Below are positions 4,858-11,533 of a stretch of 11,533 nt of DNA, piece by piece. The notes under the pieces were generated by a model. That model ran no database searches and was not told where the DNA came from. It was given only the letters and a program-made list of their open reading frames with translations. The stretch comes from an uncultured Actinomycetes bacterium. GTDB taxonomy: Bacteria > Actinomycetota > Thermoleophilia > Solirubrobacterales > 70-9. The DNA is taken from the NCBI GenBank assembly GCA_946479725.1, contig CAMLHB010000061.1, positions 1 through 11,533 on the forward strand. Direction: 5' to 3'. Positions within the stretch are counted from its first letter, which is position 1. Every line of letters starts with the position of its first letter. The position numbers and the translations under genes are program-made.

Positions 4858-7800
4858 TTATCGGTGACACCTCGGCGCCAGCCGCGACTCCTTCAATGAG
4901 GTCTTGCCATTTTGAGCGATCATCTTCACCAGCGCCCGCCCGTCTCGTTTGCAGATATTGCGGCTATTGACGAGCAGACCCCTCACACCGCCCTTCATCT
5001 TCAGCGTGAACTTCGTTACCGGCGCGTCGGGCACCCCGTTGAAGGTGGTGCGGATGCCCTGTTCCTTTGAGTCGATGCGACCGACGAGCGTTATGTCGAT
5101 GCGACCATGAAGATCGGCGACCAGATCCGGAAGATTGTGGCTGGAGGATCTGAGGTACACGGGTCCCCTTAGTGGCTCATCGAGCAGCGGCGTAATCGCC
5201 CGTGCGTACCCGTAGATTGAGGCCCTTGGACAGGAGTCGGCGGCGAACTGCACACGCGTGCAGATCGTCCTGATGTGCTCCTGCGCGAGGAACTCCGAAT
5301 GCGGGAGGCGCACCGAGACGCGGGAGAGGTTGGCGTCCCCCGGGCGTGCCCTGAGCGTCGCCTGGAGCGCCGGGTAATCGCCTCGCTTGACGCCTCCCTT
5401 TAGGCTCAGCGAAAGCCGCGGCTTGAATCGAAGGCTTCGGCAGCCGCCAACCTGGAACCGGTCGGAGAGCGCGGCAAATGCTCCGCTTGCCCCGAAGATG
5501 CCGGCGCCGATCGTCGTCCGATCGCAGGAAGTCGGGTTCAGCGTGGTGGCGGGGCGGTCCACCCGCAGCCGAATGTCCCGCACGCGCAGCAGCACGCCGT
5601 GGACGATGGTCGGCAGCGGATCCGACACAACGGTCACCTCGGCGGTCTCAGGATCGATCTCGATCCTGGCCCGGACGACGACGCTGCCCAGGTCAAACGG
5701 GCCGACGACAGCCGGGACTACGACCGCCAGAGAGAGCGGCGCCCCCTGGTACGGACCGCCAAGATAGGCCTGGCCAGGGAAGTATGGCGGGGTGTCGCCC
5801 GCACCCACCGCGACGTCCACAGAGCCGATCCGGCTCGCGGCGGGACAAGCGGAGCTGGCACGCTCATCGGCTCCCGTGCCTTCGGCTGCCGAAATCGTAG
5901 CGATCGCGCTCTCCGGGCAGTAGGGGATGCCGGCGATCTTTGCGGTCAATCCCTCGGGGAGATGGGTTTCGACCCGAGCAAACTCCTGATCCTGGTCCTC
6001 ACGAGTGAGGCGGAAGACAAAGGGCGAGAAGGCGCCGGCGACGGGACTGATCGTGCCGGCATTCATCTTCGGACCGAAGGGCCGACTCGGGAGATCCGCC
6101 GGGCAGGCAGTTCCGTTGGCACCTTCGGCAACCTCCAGATCGTCGCCGATCTGCACGGGTTGATCAGGCTGTGCCCAGGAGCGGATCTCCATCCGTACCG
6201 GCTGGCTCCCGCAGGTCTGCGAGTTGATGAGAGGCGCATCCTCGCCCCCGCGAAGTTGCACTGAGATGTCTTCGAAGGGGAACTGCGGCAGGTCGTCGAA
6301 GCTGGCCGTGATCTGCCCGCTCGAGCCGTCGAGCTGGAGCTGACCCGGCAGCTTCACCAGGATTCCTCGGTCTTCGGTGTCGTGCAGGGCAAGGTAGACC
6401 GCAAACGGAGCACCGAACGGGTTGGCGCCCTGCTTCGCCATGTAGATCGCTCCTTCCAGCGGATCCGAGAGAACCGGCGTCCGCAGCGAAACGCTGCCGA
6501 TCCGGGAAGCCCCGGGACATTCGACCGCCGCGTTGCTGCCGAGGCCGATCTGAGCTTCCGAGCATCCCTCGAGGTCCGTCGCAAAGGCGGGGGACACCGT
6601 CATCCCCTCCGGGAGGCTCACACGCACGCTCTTCACGGGCGGAGTGGCCTGATCTTCCGGATCGAGATCCTGCGGGACGTTCAACTCCATGTTCAAGCCG
6701 GTGGGCGAGCCCGCCTGGGGACTGGTCCCCTGAGCGTCGATCGAGGGTTCGAACCGAGGCTTGTCGCAGTCGGTTATCTGACCGGGGATCTGGTAGCCGA
6801 TCTGCGGCCCAAAGACGCCCTGGTGTTCCCAGGAATCGTATTCGCTCACCGTGGCAATCGGCTCGATTCCACATTGCGACGGCAACGACACGAACGGCTT
6901 CTCAGGAACGCCCGCCCCGCATTCCACCGAGGTATCTCCATTGAAGTTGGGGCAGCGCTCCCAGTTGTGGATTGGGTCGGCGGGAACCCCCCAGAGCGTC
7001 ATCTTCTGGGACAAGAGACCGAGGCTCTCGTTCGCTCCCGTCACCGTGGATTTGACGGTATAGCCGTGCGCGGCATCCAGCGAGATCCTGACGTGAACCG
7101 GATTGCCGCCGATCTGAAACGCGAGATCGCTGACGACGCCCTTCGGGTGAACCATGTTGTAGACGCCGACAACCGACTGCGTGTAGGTGATTCCTTTGAT
7201 GATCGCAACCGGAGTCGTGGTGACATCGACCCTCCCGATCTGACTGGAGGCGGGACAGCTGTTCGAGGTCAGCTGATCCGGCCTGCACTCTCCGACAGCG
7301 GATGGATAGCCGACGAAACCGCGCGGCAGGTCCACCCGCAGGTCGCGGAGAGCTCCAGCCGGGGCCTTGTATTCGAGTGCTTCGCCGGTGGGCTGGGCGA
7401 TGGAGTTGAGATCCAGCTCGACGGTGAACAGATCCGGGTGGGCACCCGCTTCGCGAACCGGAGTCGCGCCGTCGGCGCGCAAGAAGTCCACTTTGAAGCT
7501 GGGGGGAACGATCCCGAAGGGCGCGGGTACGCTGCTTATCTGCGTCGGCTCTTCGGCATCGACCACAGCAGCCGCGCCACCGCCGGAAAGGCTCGCTTTG
7601 GTGACGAGAACGCCGCTCGCAGCCGGATCCACGTTTACGGCTAGCGCCAGGCCCGCGGCGATGGTATGGCGCGGAATGGCAGTGGTGGTGCTGCAGGTAA
7701 CGATCGTATCTCCCGCACTGCCGGGACAGCTCCAGATTGCGTTGAAGGAGGTGGTGTGTATCTGCCGAACTTCCCGGCGGGTCAGGCCAGGCGGCAGTTC

Positions 7801-8025
7801 GATGACGAGGGTGATCGGTCCGCTACTGCTGTCCTGCCCGAGATTTTCGACGTTGAACCAATACTCGGGCGAGGTGGGACCGCTGGCGCCGGGGACGAAG
7901 TTGGTCTCGTTGTGAAGAACATTGAGGTTCCACACCGGAGCAGCGGTTGCCGACGAGACGGCCGCGAGGCTCCAGAAGGCAAGCGCAGCTAGCGCAAACG
8001 TGAGAATGACGCGACGCGGGTTCAT
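4858..8025 (-). CDS. Large secreted repeat protein with recurring cysteine-containing modules, function unknown
   Basis: This 1055-aa protein opens with a signal peptide (MNPRRVILTF, a hydrophobic stretch to about residue 24, cleavage near ATAA-P at 29-30). RRVIL could also be read as a weak Tat motif. The mature part repeats a module about 205-245 aa long. Each unit has LPxG (77, 233, 471, 689; LPHS at 907), a cysteine 10-24 residues before a CPxxSxIG box (C247/C257, C488/C503, C703/C727, C922/C932), then [LIF]xGxxY (276, 523, 749, 952) and beta-rich sequence with a later cysteine. The first unit (77-111) is partial. The tail is basic, ending LAPRCHR. There is no membrane anchor or sorting signal. 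It resembles large secreted proteins of unknown function in Thermoleophilia. The ATG overlaps the upstream stop as ATGA, with GGAGG eight bases upstream, so translation is coupled to the NHL/FN3 protein. Confidence 0.85.
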   Translation of the reverse strand: MNPRRVILTFALAALAFWSLAAVSSATAAPVWNLNVLHNETNFVPGASGPTSPEYWFNVENLGQDSSSGPITLVIELPPGLTRREVRQIHTTSFNAIWSCPGSAGDTIVTCSTTTAIPRHTIAAGLALAVNVDPAASGVLVTKASLSGGGAAAVVDAEEPTQISSVPAPFGIVPPSFKVDFLRADGATPVREAGAHPDLFTVELDLNSIAQPTGEALEYKAPAGALRDLRVDLPRGFVGYPSAVGECRPDQLTSNSCPASSQIGRVDVTTTPVAIIKGITYTQSVVGVYNMVHPKGVVSDLAFQIGGNPVHVRISLDAAHGYTVKSTVTGANESLGLLSQKMTLWGVPADPIHNWERCPNFNGDTSVECGAGVPEKPFVSLPSQCGIEPIATVSEYDSWEHQGVFGPQIGYQIPGQITDCDKPRFEPSIDAQGTSPQAGSPTGLNMELNVPQDLDPEDQATPPVKSVRVSLPEGMTVSPAFATDLEGCSEAQIGLGSNAAVECPGASRIGSVSLRTPVLSDPLEGAIYMAKQGANPFGAPFAVYLALHDTEDRGILVKLPGQLQLDGSSGQITASFDDLPQFPFEDISVQLRGGEDAPLINSQTCGSQPVRMEIRSWAQPDQPVQIGDDLEVAEGANGTACPADLPSRPFGPKMNAGTISPVAGAFSPFVFRLTREDQDQEFARVETHLPEGLTAKIAGIPYCPESAIATISAAEGTGADERASSACPAASRIGSVDVAVGAGDTPPYFPGQAYLGGPYQGAPLSLAVVVPAVVGPFDLGSVVVRARIEIDPETAEVTVVSDPLPTIVHGVLLRVRDIRLRVDRPATTLNPTSCDRTTIGAGIFGASGAFAALSDRFQVGGCRSLRFKPRLSLSLKGGVKRGDYPALQATLRARPGDANLSRVSVRLPHSEFLAQEHIRTICTRVQFAADSCPRASIYGYARAITPLLDEPLRGPVYLRSSSHNLPDLVADLHGRIDITLVGRIDSKEQGIRTTFNGVPDAPVTKFTLKMKGGVRGLLVNSRNICKRDGRALVKMIAQNGKTSLKESRLAPRCHR

Positions 8026-11000
8026 CGGCTGGTCCTCCGGCTCTCGGTGATCTGCGGTCGATTCGACTTCGAATGGTGCTTCTTGTGCGGATGCCTACGG
8101 TGGTGGCGGTGCCTCCGGTGGTGTTTCCTCTGGTGCTTTCTATGGTGGAAACGTGGCTTCGGGTTTTCGGGCCCCGCAAAGGCGGCCGTTCCCGGCGCGA
8201 TGTTCGGGGGAGAGCTCGAGGACCCAGTCGACCCTTCCGAGCACCCTTCGCCGCAGCCTTCTTCAGTCGGAGGCGGGAAACCTCCGCCGATGCGCGCGTC
8301 GTACAGGCGTGCATAGCCGTCAAGCGCGTCGAAGGTGAGCTGCTTCGGGACGGTGAAGAACAGGTCACGCCCACTGGGCGTGAAACCGCTCACGCCCGGA
8401 GCGCTGCCGAGCTCCGGACCACCCCATTGGGTGGATCCATCGGTGACCAGGAAGAGGCGGCCGTCGCGCCACTCGTAGACATCCTGACCCACGTAGCTGC
8501 CCTGCCCAGATCCGGCAGTGTTGCCGTCCTCTGGAACGAGCGGCGTCGCGCTGACAAACGCGAAGTCGCTTGCGCTGTCGAGGGGGGTGAGATTGGGACC
8601 CGCCTGGTCCGGCGAGCTGATCAAACCCGGCCGGACGGCTGCCACCGGTGCCTCGCCGCTCTGGGGACAGGAGACGCAGACCAGGGATCGGTCGTTGTCG
8701 TCGTAGCGGTAGTACTGGAAGGTCCCCCCGTTGTCGCTGCCGTTGAGGGGATTGAGGCCGGCATCGTGCGAACGGAAGATGATCACCGAGCCGTCCTGGC
8801 TGATTGCCTCCCCCGAGGTTCCGCTGTCGCCGACCGCGCTTTCCTTTGCCGGCGCGATATAGCGAAGATCGCCGGTGGCTACCACGAGGCGGTAGAAGCC
8901 GGGGGTCGCGGCCCCCGGCAGCAGTCGATTAGGGGACTGGAAGTACACGCGGGAGCCATCGCCGGCAACGGCGACCTTCCCCCACATGGTTCCACCCTGA
9001 CCGTCCACGTCGGTTTCTACCGCGGCAACACAAGTGAGGCAGTCGCGACTGCCATCGCCGATGTCGTACCTGTAGATGTCACCGCTTTCGTTGCCCCCGC
9101 ACGAGACCAGTGCTTTGTCCTCAATTCCGAGGCGGCTCTGGGTCCAGAAGAAGATTGCGTCGTCCGTCGCCTTGATGAAGGCGGCTGGACATTGCGGCCC
9201 GGAGACAGGAGGCCCGGAGACGGGCACGGTCGAATCCGCCATTAGATCGCGCAGGTACAGCTGGTAGTTACCGTTGCAGTTGTTGCCCTCGCTCGGGAAG
9301 ACGACCCGAGTGCCGTCTGCCGATACCCAGTTGGAGGCTCGCAGCGGAACGTTCACCGGAAGGTCGGGGGCCGAGAACGGCGTCGCCCCCTCGATCCCGC
9401 AGGTGGGAACGGCTCCTCCGGGAAGCAGGCTCACCATCTGGGGGATTCCCGACGATACGTCGTATAGGTACTGATTGCCGCTTACTGGATGATCGGGATC
9501 GATCGACCCTTCGAGCTCCATGATCGTTCTGGAGCCGTCGCCCGATGCCTCGTAATATTCGGAATACTTATCGCCGGGCTTGTACAGCTCGTCGAAGCCA
9601 GAGCCCCAGTGGACCTGAAAGGAATCGACCCCTTCGCTGCCCCCTCCGTTGACCAGGACGATGGTCGATAGGTCGCTCGATGCCATGGGCGATATAAAGA
9701 ACGGCCCCGTCAGCTGATCCCGGGGAGGCAGCGAGTCGACACTGCGCCAACCGTTCCCCGTCCGCTCGGCAAGCAGCTGGTTGGTCAGGCTGCCGACGGC
9801 CGAGTCAGCCGTGCCCCCCTGCAGCTGATAGACGACCCGTTCCCCGTCGTCGGAGATCCCGGTCGCTGCCCCGACCGGATTTCCGTTCGCGTCCGGCAGG
9901 CTCACCTGCTCCCAGCCGCGGTCGCTGCCGGGAGGGCCCGGGAAAGGAGCGGGTGCCGGCGGTGCGTCGCTGTCTCTGGTGGTAACGGTCATGTCGCCGC
10001 CTGGCGCACTTCCAGCGAGGTTCCCGTTGGTAGCGATCAGCCGGTAGTGATAGGTGACTCCCGGCTGCAGTCCCGAGACCCCCTCGGAAACAAGGACGTA
10101 GTCTTCACCGGCGCCGGCCGAACGGGTGGGCGTCGATTGACAAGGATTGCTGTCGCACGGTCCCTGATCCCCATACTCGAAGTGGTAGGTGGTGGCGGCG
10201 CCCCTTGGGGCCACCCGACCTTCCAGCTGCGCCGTGGTTGCCGTGCGAACGGGGGATCCCGTCGTCTCGACAAGCGCCGGGGCGGCGGTGGTGAACTGCA
10301 TGTCCCCGCCGACGACGCTGCCGTTCGAGTTCGTCGCTCGAAGGCGGAAGTGGTATTTGGTCCCGGGCTGCAGCCCGGTCAACCCCACGAAGACCGGAAC
10401 CGGCTCGCTCCCTTCGCCGGCGCTCGACGGACTGACCGGGGCGACGCTCCCGTAAGCAGTGGTCAACCCGTATTCGAACTGCCAGGTGGTTGCGTCTTCA
10501 TTCGGATCGACCGTGCCGTTGAGCGTCGCCGCGGTGTTGTCGATTCCGGTCGCTGCGCCGGTGCTGACCACCGGCGCTTCCCCGAAGATCAGCGGCCCGA
10601 ACACCTCCAGGTGCTGCCCGCCGGACCGGGCGACGTAGACGTCGCCCGAAGTTTCGTCGATCGCGACTCCCAGCACGGTGAAGGTGCTGGAGGTGGAGAT
10701 CGTCGAGACGAGGGTCGCCGTAGAGGAGGAGGCGGCGTCGTACTCCTTTACGACTTCGCCGGTGGCGACGTAGACATGGCCGGTGGCAGGGTCGACCGAG
10801 ACGGCGTTGCTGGAGCCCGAATCGACGACGTACTTTTCGCTGCCCGTCGCGGCATCGTATTTGGTCACTGCGCCGCCCCAGGTGGCTACGAACAGGAAGC
10901 CGGCGGTGGGGCCGGCCCCGGCCGCGAGCAGGCAGGGTTCGGTCGCGGCGAAGTTGAGCGTGTTGTCGGTGTTGAGCGGAATGCTGCCGGAGGGGACGAA

Positions 11001-11533
11001 CTTGTGGACCTGGCCGCCGTATTCGGCGACGTAGACCGCTCCGTCCGGGTCGACGGCGACACCGCAGGATTCGCCGAAGGGACTGGAGCCGGCGGCGGTG
11101 AGCTGGCCGAGATACGCGCCAGCGGAACTGAAGATGTCGACGACCCCGTGGGAGGAATCGGTGACGTAGATGTTGCCGTCGGTCGCCCCGCCGGAGTTGT
11201 CGACGGCGACCTCGATTTCCTTGTTGTTGGTGTATTCGCCGAGGATCCCGTTCTGCGGGGTAAGGTCGGCCCCGCCCTTGCCGTCGATGACGTTCGTTCC
11301 AAGCGCCGAGAAGTTCGAGGCGGTGCCGTCGGCGTGCCAGCGGCTGAGGGTCGCATCTCCATTGTCGAGAACCAGCACGTCCCCCGTGGACTGGTCGACC
11401 GCCAGCTGCGTCGCAGAGCTGAAGGTCGGTTCGTTGGCACTGCCGAAGGTTTCGAGGAACGGGTGCTTGGGCTGCGGGAGCGGCCCGAACACCTCCAGGT
11501 GCTGCCCGCCGGACCGGGCGACGTAGACGTCGC
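8022..11533 (-). CDS. Giant surface protein: NHL propeller, two FN3 domains, TolB/PD40-like propeller, basic His-rich tail; 5' end beyond window
   Basis: The frame runs open through the right edge, so the true start and any signal peptide lie outside. Residues below are counted from the in-frame GTG at 11490-11492, which is internal. Residues 25-300 form an NHL-type beta-propeller with blades such as AVDQSTGDVLVLD, VAVDPDGAVYVAEYGG, VSVDPATGHVYVATG and VAIDETSGDVYVARSGG. Two fibronectin type III domains follow (about 305-402 and 405-506), with paired GLQPGTKYHFRLRATNSNG and GLQPGVTYHYRLIATNGN strands; the second has an inserted CDSNPC loop. After a Pro-rich linker (510-522) comes a TolB/PD40-like propeller, with repeats such as GISDDGERVVYQ, VSADGTRVVFPS, AVAGDGSRVYFQS and AISQDGSVIIFRS. 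A C-terminal tail of about 45 residues is dominated by His, Lys and Arg. I infer an extracellular wall-associated or binding protein. No catalytic motif is visible. It is the first of a coupled pair with the 1055-aa protein. Confidence 0.88.
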   Translation of the reverse strand, partial: DVYVARSGGQHLEVFGPLPQPKHPFLETFGSANEPTFSSATQLAVDQSTGDVLVLDNGDATLSRWHADGTASNFSALGTNVIDGKGGADLTPQNGILGEYTNNKEIEVAVDNSGGATDGNIYVTDSSHGVVDIFSSAGAYLGQLTAAGSSPFGESCGVAVDPDGAVYVAEYGGQVHKFVPSGSIPLNTDNTLNFAATEPCLLAAGAGPTAGFLFVATWGGAVTKYDAATGSEKYVVDSGSSNAVSVDPATGHVYVATGEVVKEYDAASSSTATLVSTISTSSTFTVLGVAIDETSGDVYVARSGGQHLEVFGPLIFGEAPVVSTGAATGIDNTAATLNGTVDPNEDATTWQFEYGLTTAYGSVAPVSPSSAGEGSEPVPVFVGLTGLQPGTKYHFRLRATNSNGSVVGGDMQFTTAAPALVETTGSPVRTATTAQLEGRVAPRGAATTYHFEYGDQGPCDSNPCQSTPTRSAGAGEDYVLVSEGVSGLQPGVTYHYRLIATNGNLAGSAPGGDMTVTTRDSDAPPAPAPFPGPPGSDRGWEQVSLPDANGNPVGAATGISDDGERVVYQLQGGTADSAVGSLTNQLLAERTGNGWRSVDSLPPRDQLTGPFFISPMASSDLSTIVLVNGGGSEGVDSFQVHWGSGFDELYKPGDKYSEYYEASGDGSRTIMELEGSIDPDHPVSGNQYLYDVSSGIPQMVSLLPGGAVPTCGIEGATPFSAPDLPVNVPLRASNWVSADGTRVVFPSEGNNCNGNYQLYLRDLMADSTVPVSGPPVSGPQCPAAFIKATDDAIFFWTQSRLGIEDKALVSCGGNESGDIYRYDIGDGSRDCLTCVAAVETDVDGQGGTMWGKVAVAGDGSRVYFQSPNRLLPGAATPGFYRLVVATGDLRYIAPAKESAVGDSGTSGEAISQDGSVIIFRSHDAGLNPLNGSDNGGTFQYYRYDDNDRSLVCVSCPQSGEAPVAAVRPGLISSPDQAGPNLTPLDSASDFAFVSATPLVPEDGNTAGSGQGSYVGQDVYEWRDGRLFLVTDGSTQWGGPELGSAPGVSGFTPSGRDLFFTVPKQLTFDALDGYARLYDARIGGGFPPPTEEGCGEGCSEGSTGSSSSPPNIAPGTAAFAGPENPKPRFHHRKHQRKHHRRHRHHRRHPHKKHHSKSNRPQITESRRTSR
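8034..8038 (-). promoter_or_regulatory. Shine-Dalgarno of the 1055-aa gene, inside the end of the upstream gene
   Basis: GGAGG on the minus strand lies eight bases before ATG 8023-8025 and within the last codons of the upstream gene, whose TGA (8022-8024) overlaps that ATG. This fixes the start and supports coupled translation of the two large proteins. Confidence 0.75.
10591..10645. repeat. 55-bp exact direct repeat, internal copy
   Basis: This copy is identical over 55 bases to 11479-11533. Both are in the same reading frame and encode the end of an NHL blade (DVYVARSGGQHLEVFGPL). The left flanks differ (C at 10590, G at 11478). The copies lie 888 bp apart, exactly 296 codons, which marks a duplicated NHL unit. 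Confidence 0.9.
11479..11533. repeat. 55-bp exact direct repeat, copy at the right edge
   Basis: This is the partner of 10591-10645. It reaches the last base of the window, so the identity may continue further. It shows that more NHL sequence lies upstream in the gene. Confidence 0.9.

Noticed and set aside
6382..9245. Long plus-strand frames (6382-7644 and 8073-9245) opposite the two giant proteins
   Set aside because: They are composition-driven shadows of the minus-strand genes, which have a signal peptide, domain repeats and coupled starts.
11490..11492. GTG as the start of the giant NHL/FN3 protein
   Set aside because: The frame stays open to the edge and encodes an NHL blade identical to the internal copy, so this GTG is internal and the real start is outside the window.

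Overview
The window looks like chromosomal DNA of a high-GC actinobacterium. The large secreted NHL/FN3/TolB-like proteins and the 'FLKQGDAICER...YGFKAC' lipoprotein resemble families I associate with Thermoleophilia (Solirubrobacterales and relatives). That taxonomic guess is recalled knowledge plus protein style, not a database result. No CRISPR array, transposase, rRNA or tRNA was seen.

Left part (1-1146, minus strand): the conserved housekeeping cluster rpmG-secE-nusG, transcribed right to left, with nusG cut by the left edge. It supplies ribosomal protein bL33, the SecE translocon subunit and the transcription factor NusG. A 198-bp divergent intergenic region (1147-1344) separates it from a plus-strand gene for a cytosolic GGDEF-EAL protein (1345-2577). 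That protein has a degenerate GGDEF site (CADEF) and an EAL domain that looks catalytically intact.

Middle (2578-4358): a small plus-strand hypothetical ORF and an out-of-frame C-terminal fragment look like one decayed or rearranged locus. Their end meets a convergent acyl-CoA dehydrogenase gene (3045-4187, minus strand) tail to tail. A 171-bp gap with one weak inverted repeat follows.

Right part (4359-11533, all minus strand, read right to left) is an envelope block. First comes a very large surface protein, cut by the right edge: NHL beta-propeller, two FN3 domains, a TolB/PD40-like propeller and a His/Lys/Arg-rich tail. It overlaps by ATGA with a 1055-aa secreted protein built from a repeated cysteine-containing module. 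After a short gap comes a small lipoprotein gene with its own consensus -10 element lying in a perfect 10-bp inverted repeat. The two large proteins are very probably co-translated and may act together outside the cell; their function is unknown.

The points most worth a second look are the coupled surface-protein pair, the 10-20-10 palindrome over the lipoprotein promoter and start codon, and a 55-bp exact repeat that ends exactly at the right edge.
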